DNA of 64,000 nt from Raphanus sativus (lineage: Eukaryota > Streptophyta > Magnoliopsida > Brassicales > Brassicaceae). Under the pieces are notes generated by a model, which was not told the origin of the DNA, did not search any database, and saw only the letters and a program-made list of their open reading frames with translations. Where the stretch lies: NCBI RefSeq assembly GCF_000801105.2, contig NC_079514.1:30429075-30493074 (forward strand), given 5' to 3'. Each line of letters begins with the position of its first letter. Within the stretch, counting starts at the first letter, position 1. Shown here in pieces: positions 33,996 through 45,694 of the stretch. The position numbers and the translations under genes were made by a program.

Positions 33996-36900
33996 TGTTG
34001 ACTTAAGCTTAAAGAATAAGAAAGCTTAGTGAACAAGTATCTTGATTTAATCCTAATATGTTGAGGTTTTGGATTTGTAATATCAAATAGGATTAGGAAA
34101 ATAGAAATCTCTATATAAGAGAATTGTTGTGATGATGTTTGATGATACGAGTTTGTGATTGAAGCTTTTGATATTGTACTAAAGCTTGCTTGATTGAATA
34201 ATAAGAGAAGGACTTCTTATTAAGTGTGTTTGTTTGAGTTCTTGTTGGCTTGTGATTCTATATTTGGTATCAGAGCCATACAAAGAATTCTTGCAGACCT
34301 AATACAAGACATCCACGACCATGGCAGATATTAAAGATGATCCTGTTACGACGAAAGAAGGTGGTCCTCCCGCTGTAAAGTTTCCGATGTTAACTTCTTC
34401 AAATTATACCGTATGGAGTATGAAGATGAAGATTGCACTTAAGGTGAGTGAGGTATGGGAGGTGATCGATCCTGGAACAAAGGATGAGAAGAAAAATAAT
34501 ATGGCAATAGCCTACCTGTTTCAGTCAGTACCAGAAGCTTTGGTATTGCAGATAGGTAACTTGCATACAGCTAAAGGTGTGTGGGACGCAATAAAGGCTT
34601 GAAATCTTGGAGCAGAGAGGGTAAGAGAAGCAAGACTGCAGACGTTGATGGCAGAGTTCGATAGAACCAAGATGAAGGACGGAGATACCATAGACGTATT
34701 TGTTGGAAAGCTATCAGAAATCACCTCTAAGGCAGCTGCACTAGGAGAAATAATAGACGAGCCTAAATTGGTGAAGAAATTCTTGAAAAGCCTACCTAGA
34801 AAAAGGTATATTCAGATCGTTGCCTCTATTGAACAGATGCTTGACTTGAAAACAACAAGCTTTGAAGACATTGTTGGTCGGCTTAAGGTTTATGAAGAAA
34901 GAATCTCAGAGGAGGAAGAAGATGATGCAGGTGATGATCAGACAAAACTAATGTATGCAGACTCAGAGAACTATGGAGGATATGGAAAACGCAGAGGTCG
35001 TGGTGGTCGTACACCATGGAGGGGAAGAGGTCGTGGTCGTTAAGGATCTTTCCAAAGCCAGAGAGAAGCTTATAAGCTTCGATCTAATGGAGATCTTTCC
35101 CACATTACCTGTTTCCGATGTGAAAAACAGGGTCATTATGCATCTGATTGTCCAGATAAGCATCTTAAGCTCCAAGAAACTGTTGAGAAGAATGATGATG
35201 ATACTCATGAGGCTGACAAATTGATGATGAACGAAGTGATCTATCTCAATGAGAACAGAGTCAACCCTACCGTGTTTGAAGCTGATATGGACACAATAAA
35301 CGTATGGTATCTCGACAATGGAGCGAGTAACCATATGAGTGGAAACCGATTGTTCTTCCAAGAGATCGATGAAACTATTATAGGCAAGGTGAGGTTTGGG
35401 GATGACTCGCGTATTGATATAAAAGGAAGAGGTTCAGTTCGTTTTACGTTTGAGAATGGCAAGAAGAAAGTCCTGGATAATGTCTACTTCATTCCAGGAT
35501 TAAAGAGCAATAAAGTAAGCTTAGGACAAGCTACTGAGGTTGGATGTGAAGTCCGTTTAAAAGGTGATACACTGATGATGTACGATCGATCAGGAGCACT
35601 AATGGTGAGCACAAAACGATCAAAGAACAGACTATATAAGGTTACTTTGCAAACTGATGAGATTCAGTGTTTGCAAGTTTCTTCAAGGAATGAATCATCT
35701 ATATGGCATGCCCGTCTAGGTCACATCAACACCGAGAAACTTAGGATGATGGTCGAGAAAGACCTAGTCATTGGCGTACCTAAGATCACATCTAAAGAAG
35801 AAACCTGCATATCTTGTTTACTTGGAAAACAAACAAGGAGACCATTCCCACAAGCAACCTTATATCGAGCATCTGAGCCACTTGAGTTAATTCATGGAGA
35901 TTTATGTGGACCTATCTCACCATCAACAGCAGCACAGAAGCGTTACGTCTTTGTACTAATTGATGATCATACAAGATACATGTGGACAATCTTGTTGAAT
36001 GTAAAGAGTGGGGCGTTTGAAAAATTCAAACAATTCAAGAAGATGGTAGAGCAAGAAACACAGAGTAAGATCAAAACCTTTAGGACAGATCAAGGTGGAG
36101 AGTTCTTGTCTAATGATTTTAGAGCATATTGTGAGGAAAATGGAATCAAACGACATCTTACGGCGCCCTATTCCCCGCAGCAGAATGGAGTAGTAGAACG
36201 CCGTAACAGGACTCTCTTAGAGATGACAAGAAGTATGTTAAAACATATGCATTTACCTAATATACTATGGGGAGAGGCAGTGAGGCATTCTACATATCTG
36301 ATCAACCGAGTGGCGACTCGATCACTGGAAGGAAAGACACCATACGAAGCTCTAAAGTCGAGAAAGCCAAGTCTCACTCATCTGCGTGTTTTTGGCTGCG
36401 TATGTTATGCAAGGACAACTAATGCAGGAAGAAAGAAACTCGATGATAGAACAAGAATACTCGTGCATCTAGGAACAGAACCAGGGTCTAAAGCATATCG
36501 TCTCTTTGATCCATCGACTAAGCGTATTATTGTCTCCCGAGATGTTATATTTGACGAAACAAAGGAGTGGGATTGGAGTGAAACAGAGAAAACAGAGCAT
36601 GACGAGAAACTAGTTGTCCAAGTAAAAAGAATAAAAGATGATACTAAAGAACTTATCAACCTTGATGATGAAGAAGAAGATGAATCTATTGATGAGGATA
36701 ACGAAGAAGAAGAAGAAGGTAATGAAGAGAATAATGAAGTACAAGCACCATTGAGAAGATCACAGAGAGTAACCACAACTCCTGCATATCTTGATGACTA
36801 TATTACTTTGGCTGAAGTTGAATGTGAGCGTTTGCTGATGGTGATAAATGATGAACCATGGAGTTTCGATGAAGCAAAGGAGTTGGAAGTGTGGGTTGAT

Positions 36901-38673
36901 GCGTGTAGGGACGAGATCTTCTCTATCGAAAAGAATGATACTTGGGAACTAGTGGAGCTTCCGGTGGGAGTAAAGCCTATAGGGCTTAAATGGGTGTTTA
37001 AAATAAAGAGAAACGCAGACGGAAGCATCAGTAAGTTTAAGGCTAGGCTAGTGGCAAAGGGTTATGTTCAGAGGCACGGCATAGACTACGATGAAGTTTT
37101 TGCTCCAGTGGCTCGGATCGAGACTATTCGAATGATCATTGCTTTAGCAGCTGAGAAAGGATGGGAAATCCATCATCTTGCGTGAAGACCGCGTTTCTCA
37201 ATGGAGAGTTGAAAGAAGAAGTTTATGTAGAGCAACCTGAGGGGTTTGTTGTGCGTGGACAAGAACATAAGGTCTATAGACTTAAGAAAGCCTTGTACGG
37301 TTTGAAACAGGCTCTTCGAGCCTGGAACATTAAGCTGAATCAGATATTGCGAGGGCTTCAGTTTCAGAGATGTACTAAGGAGCCATCTTTGTACCAGAAG
37401 GAGATGAACGGAGAGTTACTTGTAGTAGTTGTGTACGTTGATGATTTACTTGTCACAGGCTCCTCCGTGAAATCAATATTAAACTTCAAAACAGAGATGG
37501 CTAAGAAGTTTGATATGAGTGACCTTGGTCTCTTGACTTACTATCTAGGGATCGAGGTGCATCAGAGTAACAATGGAATCATCTTGAAACAAGATAGATA
37601 TGCACAGAAGATTCTAGAAGAAACTGGAATGGATGCTTGTAATCCTACTCAGGTACCAATGGAGATGAATGCTAAGTTCTCAAGGACTCTCACTGAAGAA
37701 AGAATCGATGAAAAGGAGTATCGAAGGACCATCGGTGGTCTCAGATATCTTCTACATACACGTCCTGATCTATCTTTCTCAGTTGGAGTTCTAAGTCGAT
37801 ATATGCAGGAACCACGTATCTCACACGGCGCTGCGTTAAAGATGATATTGTGGTATCTAAAAGGAACGAGCACGCTTGGTCTTCGGTTTGAAAGAAACAG
37901 AGGTTTAAAGCTAGAAGGGTTCAGTGACAGTTCACATAACGTGGACAATGACGATGGAAAAAGCACAACGGGTCACGTGTTTTATCTTGGTAACAGTCCG
38001 ATAACCTGGTGCTCAACTAAGCAAGAGATAGTGGCTTTGTCTAGCTGTGAAGCTGAGTTCATGGCAGCTACATAGGCTGCAAAACAGGCCATTTGGTTGC
38101 AGGAATTGTTAAGTGAAGTTGTGGGAGAAGCCAGCAAGCGTGTGGTCATTAGAGTTGATAATAAGTCTGCGATTGCGTTAACTAGAAACCCTGTGTTTCA
38201 TGGTCGGAGTAAACATATGCACAGAAGGTTTCATTTTATTCGAGAGTGCGTGGAGAACGAGCAAGTTGATGTGGAACACATTCCGGGAAGTGAACAAAGA
38301 GCTGACACTCTCACCAAATCACTTGGTAGAATAAAGTTCAGAGAGATGAGAATTCTTATTGGAGTTCAAGAAGTTTGTGAAGATGGCTTTAAGATTAAGG
38401 GGGAGAATGTTGACTTAAGCTTAAAGAATAAGAAAGCTTAGTGAACAAGTATCTTGACCTAATCCTAATATGTTGAGGTTTTGGATTTGTAATATCAAAT
38501 AGGATTAGGAAAATAAAAATCTCTATATAAGAGAATGTTGTGATGATGTTTGATGATACGAGTTTGTGATTGAAGCTTTTGATATTGTACTAAAGCTTGC
38601 TTGATTGAATAATAAGAGAAGGACTTCTTGTTAAGTGTGTTTGTTTGAATTCTTGTTGGCTTGTGATTCTATA
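33996..38673 (+). mobile_element. Complete Ty1/copia LTR retrotransposon
   Basis: LTRs of 267 bp (33996-34262) and 266 bp (38408-38673) begin TGTTGACTTAAGCTTAAAGA and differ by five substitutions and one indel, suggesting insertion on the order of a million years ago. The PBS TGGTATCAGAGCC (34265-34277) is complementary to initiator-Met tRNA, and the purine tract AAGGGGGAGAA directly precedes the 3' LTR. The flanks TTTCT and TTTTT are not an exact duplication, so the outer edges may be off by a base or two. It lies 52 bp beyond the thioredoxin stop. Confidence 0.93.
34321..38441 (+). pseudogene. Copia gag-pol polyprotein, mutated
   Basis: In order: gag (from MADIKDD), CCHC knuckle (CFRCEKQGHYASDC), aspartic protease (YLDNGASNHMSG), GAG-pre-integrase His/Cys, integrase (HGDLCGP, FRTDQGGEFLS, PQQNGVVERRNRT), reverse transcriptase ([11 protein letters not shown]) and RNase H ([10 protein letters not shown]). 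Three stop codons are in frame: TGA at 34600-34602 and TAA at 35041-35043 in gag, and TAG at 38073-38075 in RNase H. One lost base near 37181, inside reverse transcriptase, shifts the frame. It could only move if another copy supplied the proteins. The LTRs are intact enough to drive transcription. Confidence 0.93.
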
Positions 38674-39271
38674 TTTTTTTGGGTCAAACCTTCCTTTACA
38701 GTTACATTGTATTATTGAGTCGTTGCTTGTGTTCTTTAACTACTGTTTCAAAATTAAGAATAATAAAATCAAATATTTAATAATATATTCGGCTCTGTGT
38801 TTATTGCATTGTTTATCATTTTTAATTGTCTATAATTGTTTTAAAAAAACGAAAGGGAAAATTTTGAATCATTCGTAAAAATTAATCCCAACATTATTAT
38901 TTTTTTAAAGTTTCCACTCTAACTATATAAATACGCTGATCGATGTGGATTTAATTGCAGTATGTGAACGCTACGCGAACTCTTAAAAGTTTAGACTACT
39001 AAATTAATTTTAATAATTTCTGGGTTACATTATCCAAAACATTACAAAATTGGTTTAAAACCAGGAATATCAAAGACTGGACTAATATTCGATTAAACAG
39101 GAAATTAAATTAAATTAAATATCTATTTTAAACCGAAATCGGTATTAATACCAGGATTTTAGTTTTTGAATACGATAGCATTCGAAAAATCTATCAAAAC
39201 AAATCAACAAAATCCAAAGCACATGACATTACCGTTTCATTAATGAGGAGAGTGAAGGGTAAAAAATTTAA
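38674..39271. other. Intergenic
   Basis: AT-rich with no gene. It ends in AAAATTTAA (39263-39271), the left target duplication of MULE copy B. Confidence 0.7.
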
Positions 39272-39854
39272 GGGGTTATTGCAAAAGTGACTCAAAACTT
39301 GAATTCAAACAGAAAACTAACCTTTTCTTTTGACTCATTTTTTTTTTGAGTTTTTAACCCCACATCTGCATTTTATCTACGAAAATGCCATTAACCCTTT
39401 TTTTTTTTTTTTTTCGAAAATGGCTTCTTTACTGTCTCAACCTCATTTTCTTCAAGTATTTACAATATTGCCACTGCCATGAATAGTGGGAACAACCTTG
39501 TACGAACTGTTTGGAGCTTTTAATGCCCTTTAATGCACGTAAATCTCTTTACACTCTCTCTGTTTCAATTGTTATGAACTAAAAACAACATTTCTTTCAC
39601 TTTCTCTCCATATTCATCCAAAAAACTGAAGCTTTTGATTCAAAATTGTTTGGAGCCATATTTCTTTCGTTTTGACTTACGGTTGCTTTCGTTTGAGGTT
39701 CTGGGTGGTTGGAGAAGACCCTGTGTGCAAACAAAGTCATCTCACCTAGTTGAAGGTACGAATTTGAATTTTTTTCAAAATCTGTTCGCGTAGAAGACTT
39801 ACAAGTAAGTCATCTGTATGTAGAAGACTTACTGATGAGTCTTCTGGTCAAACG

Positions 39855-40548
39855 GACGACTTAAACTAAGTCGTCCAGCTTTGTTTGGTGAAAAAAAACA
39901 GTCCAGACGACTTATATATAAGTCGTCTACGAGAAACAGGCTAGTTTTGCATTTGACCGAATCGTGTCAGATCTTTGACTATTTCTGGACGACTTATAAT
40001 TCAGTCGTCTCTCGGAAAGTTAAAATTTCAATATTTTATTAAACTAGACGACTTACGTGTAAGTCGTCTTAGGTTAGTTTTGTAGTTGAAAAATAAAACT
40101 TCATAATTTAATTTTTACCAGACGACATAATATAAAGTCGTCCCGTCAGAAGACTTAATTTAAAGTCGTCCGGGGAAAGCAAAGTCGTCCAGAATTTTTC
40201 CCAATTAAGTCGTCCAAACCTTGCTTATCCCGGACGACCTTAAATTAAGTCGTCTAGCTGGACGACTTTTAGTTAAGTCGTCTGGAGAAAGTTAAATTTC
40301 AAGTTTTATTTTTCAATTACAAAACTAACCTGGGACGACTTACGTGTAAGTCGTCTAGTTTGAATAAAATATTGAAATTTTTACTTTCCAGAGACGACTG
40401 ATTTATAAGTCGTCCAGAAATAGTCAAAGATCTGACACGATTCGGTCAAATGCAAAACTAGCCCGTTTTTCGTAGACGACTTATATATAAGTCGTCTGAA
40501 TTTTTTTTTTTAACAAACAAAGCCGGACGACTTAGAATTAAGTCGTCC
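39855..40548. repeat. Long inverted repeat (hairpin) in copy B
   Basis: It is the counterpart of the copy-A MURA intron palindrome, with arms of about 340 bp meeting near 40200. The flanking donor-like (AAGGTACGAA, near 39755) and acceptor-like (TTTGCAGATGATTTT, near 40694) sites are kept although the transposase exon behind them is gone. Confidence 0.83.
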
Positions 40549-40927
40549 CTTTTAATTTTCAATTGCAAAAGTGACCTCTTTAGACGACTTACCTTTAAGT
40601 CTTCTGGACGACTTAAATCTAAGTCGTCTGCGATAATGTTTGTTGAACTTCTTCATTTTCTCTATGTTTACTAATGTGTTTTATTTTGAATATTTGCAGA
40701 TGATTTTTAAGTTACATGCAGTGTATGGAGAATGATTTCTAAGTCGTCCAGTGTTTCGTCTACCTTCTACGAAGTCGTCCAGTGTATTAGACTACCTTCT
40801 ACTATCCCTTCAAGTGTATTTTTTTAGACGACCTTTTACGAAGTCGTCCAGTGTATTTAAGTCGTCCAGTGTATTTAAGTCGTCCAGTGTTTAGACTACC
40901 TTCTACTATCCCTTCAAGTGTATTTTT

Positions 40928-41171
40928 GTAAGTCGTCCAGCTGGAAACCTTCCAGACGACTTATTTGTAAGTCGTCCAGCTGGAAAACCTTCCAGACGAC
41001 TTATTTGTAAGTCGTCCAGCTGGAAAACCTTCCAGACGACTTATTTGTAAGTCGTCCAGCTGGAAAACCCTTCCAGACGACTTATTTGTAAGTCGTCCAG
41101 CTGGAAAACCTTCCAGACGACTTATTTGTAAGTCGTCCAGCTGGAAAACCTTCCAGACGACTTATTTGTAA
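40928..41171. repeat. 40-bp palindromic minisatellite, six copies
   Basis: Units of GTAAGTCGTCCAGCTGGAAA plus ACCTTCCAGACGACTTATTT (39-41 bp) are repeated six times. Each unit is itself close to a palindrome. Copy A has only about two equivalent units (16940-17020), so the array expanded after the copies separated. It lies 3' of the ULP gene. Confidence 0.9.
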
Positions 41172-41390
41172 GTTAGAAAATCTATACAAGTTAGAAAATC
41201 AAATAAATCATACATGCCCACAAACATACAAATAGATTTGTGTAAACAAATAGTTCAAATATACAAATAGATTTGTGTATACAAATAGTTCAAATATACA
41301 AATTGATTTGTGTATCTATACAAGTTAAAAAATCTATACAAGTTAAAAAATCTATACAGTTAAAAAATCTATACAAATTGATTTGTGTAT

Positions 41391-44300
41391 CTAATCATAC
41401 ATGCCTACAAACATACCACCATCCTCATTATCTTTCAGATGCTGATCAACAAGCTCCGTCCATATAGCCAAAGCCATAGTATCCCTCATAGTCTTCGCAT
41501 TGGACCTAGCAAAGTCTTTAGGGCTAAAGGGGACCCCAAGAGCATGACATTCAATGTACTTTGCAGCGTACACGCCACAATCACCATTGTTGGCCGTGGG
41601 TACATCTTTGAGGAGTCTCTCATAAGTGTATCGCTCCAACCCATGCATCTGGTCTCCGCACTCCACAATCAGATAAGGGACCATCTCGAGAAAAGGCTCC
41701 ATTATCTCATCCCATCTTTCTGGTATGGTAGTTGAAGGTATGCTGTCCCAGACGACTATGTGCCTTCTTAGGGATCGATATCCAAATAGCCACCCAATGT
41801 TTGTTGTCCAAGTTCAGTGGCGCATAGATATCATCAATGTCCTCCCCCCACTTCTTGTTTGATTGGCAAAATGAAGGCATTGATCCGTCATACAAACTCG
41901 CCGCCCCACTAGGTAGCATTTTTCCTAAACCATTGTGATCAGACGACGATGTTTTGAAGACCAGATACTGTTCTCTCCAAGACTGGGTAAAGTTGTGATC
42001 CAGGAAGCACATTCGCTCGCTCCGGAAACATTGTGGGTTCTCCTTATACCTCTGCCTCAGCACATTCATCCAAGCATCTATATGCTGCATATAAAATAAT
42101 ACAAGTTAGAACCTTCCAGACGACTTACAAATAAGTCGTCTGGAAGGTTTTCCAGCTGGACGACTTACAAATAAGTCGTCTGGAAGGTTTTCCAGCTCGA
42201 AAACCTTCCAGACGACTTATTTGTAAGTCGTCCAGCTGGAAAACCTTCCAGACGACTTATATATTTACAAATCTATACAAAGACAAGTTACCAGACGACT
42301 TATTTGTAAGTCTTCTGGAAGGTTTTCCAGCTGGACGACTTACAAATAAGTCGTCCAGCTGGAAAACCTTCCAGACGACTTATATATTTACAAATCTATA
42401 CAAAGACAAGTTACCAGACGACTTAAAGATAAGCAGAAGACTTACTACGTCTTCCAGCCATGCTTTGGATGTCCGGAGTTTTTGATACCACCAAGTTGGT
42501 GATGTACGTGGTTTGTCCTCTTCCTTAGTGAAATAATCACTGCAAACAAAAAAGCAATCAGTTTTGGTAGACTAAATCAAGCTATTATGGGTAAAGCAAT
42601 CACTTACGGATCAGTTTTCAACCAATCAGCGAGCTCCTTCATCTTAGGTCTGTTTAGTGTGGGAAATGGATTATACTTTCCCACTCTAAGGAGTTTCCTT
42701 CTCTCTGCCGTATAAGGAGATATCTGCGTGGGAGCAGGTTTCTTCGTTCGTTCACTCCTTGCACGCACAGAAGCAGTGGGAGCTGTTTGGTCCAATACAA
42801 CCAGGCTCGGTTCTGAAGCTGAAGCTGGATCGGTGGAAGCGAAGCTCGGTTGTTGATCGTTGGAAGCGAAGCTCGGTTGGTCAGTGGAAGTGAGAGGAAC
42901 AATCTCTTTGGAGGTGACACCATCTGCTTTATCCTCCGGCAAGATCTTATATACCGAGATCGCCTCATCTGCTGTATCCTCCGGCAACAATCTCTGCAAT
43001 AAAAGAGAACAAGTTAACCCTGGACGACTTAAATAAAAGTTGGGAGAGGATTTGGTTCCAGCTGGAGTTCAGACGACTTATTTGTAAGTCTTCTGGAAGG
43101 TTTTCCAGCTGGACGACTTACAAATAAGTCGTCTGGAAGGTTTTCCAGCTGGAAAACCTTCCAGACGACTTATTTGTAAGTCGTCCAGCTGGAAAACCTT
43201 CCAGACGACTTATATATTTACAAATCTATACAAAGACCAGACGACTTAAAGATTTGATATTAACCTCTTTGGGCAGAGGAGAAGGCTGTTTCTTTTGTGG
43301 AGAAGGCTTTTTCGTTTGAGGAGCAGGCTGTTTCGTCTGAGGAGCAGGCTGTTTAGTTTGAGGAGCAGGCTGTTTCGTTTGAGGAGCAGGCTGTTTAGTT
43401 TGAGGAGCAGGCTGTTTAGTTTGAGGAGCAGGCTGTTTAGTTTGAGGAGTAGGCTTTGCCTTTTGAGGAGCAGGCTGTCTGGTGGGAGGAGTAGGATGAT
43501 TGGTTTGAAGTGGAGGCTGACCTTTTGAGGAGTAGTCTGTTTGTTACTAGCCCCGGTTTCTGGGGCTTGTGGGGTAGGGTGTTTTTTACTAACCCCGGTT
43601 TCTGGGGCTTGAGGGGTAGCCTGATTGGTGACACCAACCTTCTTCTCCACAGCTTCCAATCTATCGGAGATCTTCCTAATCTCCCTGATGCACTTCTTAA
43701 ACCCCTCTTTCATCATGTCACCTAAGTCCTTGAACATGTTTTCTAACTCCTCTCTGGTCACCCAACTAGCCTCTTCTCTAGCCTCTTCTGTAGCCTCTTC
43801 TGTAGCCTCTGTAGGAGCCTCTTCTCTAGCCTCTTTAGGAGCCTCTTTAGGAGCCTCTTTACGAGCTTTCTTCCGAGGTCTCTGATTGTCTTCCTCCACC
43901 TCCTCCACAACCATCTCTTTGGCTCTTTTCGATGGAGTCACAAACTTGGGTTTTGTACCAGTGACTTCCCAGCAATCCATGGTCCACTTCCACGGTCTCC
44001 GATCATACATCACTTTAATGATGTTCTCCGCGGGCACGTCATCAACCTCAGAGTCCCATTTTGGCCACATTTCACTAATGTCCTTCTCAACAAAGTTGAT
44101 CACGCGGGTCTGCAGTAAATAGAAGAAGAATCGAGTTAGATATTTGAAACAAAATACTAAATAGACGACTTAATTATAAGTCGTCAACTAAGTCGTCCAG
44201 CTGGACGACCTTCCAGACGACTTATTATAAGTCGTCTACTAAGTCGTCCAGCTGGACGACCTTCCAGACGACTTATAATAAGTCGTCTACTAAGTCGTCC

Positions 44301-45694
44301 AGCTGGAAGACCTTCCAGACGACTTATAATAAGTCGTCTACTAAGTCGTCCAGCTGGAAGACCTTCCAGACGACTTATAATAAGTCGTCTACTAAGTCGT
44401 CCAGCTGGAAGACCTTCCAGACGACTTATAATAAGTCGTCTACTAAGTCGTCCAGCTGGAAGACCTTCCAGACGACTTATAATAAGTCGTCTACTAAGTC
44501 GTCCAGCTGGAAGACCTTCCGGACGACTTAATTAAGTGAAGATGGAAAGGTACCTGACTCAAGATAGCAGCTTTCATGAATCTGCGGCCTCTGCTGCCGT
44601 CGTAAGCCAGAATCGGTGGAGACGGACTGTTTGCTCTGGGTAGACCAATACTAGCACCCAATCCCGGAATAGCTTCGTACGCCCAGACCTGAAGAACTTG
44701 TATAAAGCCATCCACGGTGTAACAGCCAGTAATATCTTTGTTCCACAAAGAGTCCATCAGCACCTTAAACGCGACTCTCCCCCATGGATAATTCTCAAAC
44801 CTTTCTAAATCCATCACTAGCCTTGCGAGAGTAGCTCGTGTAGCGCTTGAGAACTTTTTCCCTTCAATGAATCCAGTGAAGATGGAAAGGTACGCGAGTC
44901 GCTTGCGATCTTCCCTGGACCAATCCCCGCATCTCTTCAGTGCTGCTATTATCTGATCAGTACTTGGCCCAGCTTCCCGATGAACTCCCATCATCTCCCA
45001 GAAAGAAACCATCTGTGGGGTAACTTCACATTCTGGTGTCTCAAGGTCCTCGATGTAGTCGCAGTTTAGACCAGTGATGTTTTCAAACTCTAACAGTGAA
45101 AACCTCGCAGGTTCTGGACCAACGAGACACCACATCTCGTACTTCTTCTTAATGTCCAGCTTTAAACCGAGCAAGTGGTGAACCAGCCTTGAAGCCCAAC
45201 CAAATCCCTGCTCCTTGAACTTGATGAAAACTCCCAATCTCGACTCCTTGAGCTCTTCAAATTCAGCATCAGTGAGAGCTTCCCTAAGAGCAGTATGCAA
45301 CTTCGTGTTATCCGTATGATACGAAATGCTATTGTGGGGTTCTGGCTCTTCCCCTAATGTGTATAACCTACGGGGGAGTTCTGGAATATCCATCCTTTTT
45401 GTCTGCAAAATAATCAAAGACAACAATAGAAGTCAGAACACAAGCTAAATCAATCACGCCTTAATTGTTACTCCAGACGACTTAGTAGACGACTTAAATA
45501 TAAGTCGTCTAGAAAGTCGTCCAACTGGACGACTTAGTTGACGACTTATATTTAAGTCGTCTGGAAAGTCTTCCAAATGGACGTACTAAGTCGTCCAGGT
45601 TGAAGACTTTCCAGACGACTTACTTACAAGTCTTCCAGTAGAAAAATTTCAAGCGGACCTGATTAGTCGCAGAAGGAGTTCGAGTACTCGTCAT
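41391..45694 (-). pseudogene. DUF1985 / ULP1-like cysteine protease gene, copy B, frameshifted
   Basis: Six exons with matching splice sites: 45694-45659, 45402-44554, 44109-43265, 42993-42608, 42539-42449 and 42084-41391. Exon 2 (DUF1985; MDIPELPRRLYTLGEEPEPH start) is fully open. Exon 3 has a +1 shift near 43517 that turns the PAPQTKQ heptads into LLLKLNS repeats. Exon 6 keeps the catalytic His (DNKHWVAIW) but has an extra A just after IPK, before the Asp; NGDCGVYAAKY with the Cys lies in the other frame. ULP1-type (C48) proteases cleave SUMO-like tags; the role in MULEs is unknown. Apart from these two shifts the gene reads well and is much less decayed than copy A. Confidence 0.9.
44170..44525. 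repeat. 51-bp minisatellite in ULP intron 2, about seven copies
   Basis: A 51-bp unit (ACTTATAATAAGTCGTCTAC / TAAGTCGTCCAGCTGGAAGA / CCTTCCAGACG) is tandemly repeated across the intron between exons 2 and 3. Copy A has about three units in the same intron. Units near the exon-3 side carry GGACGACC instead of GGAAGACC. Confidence 0.88.
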
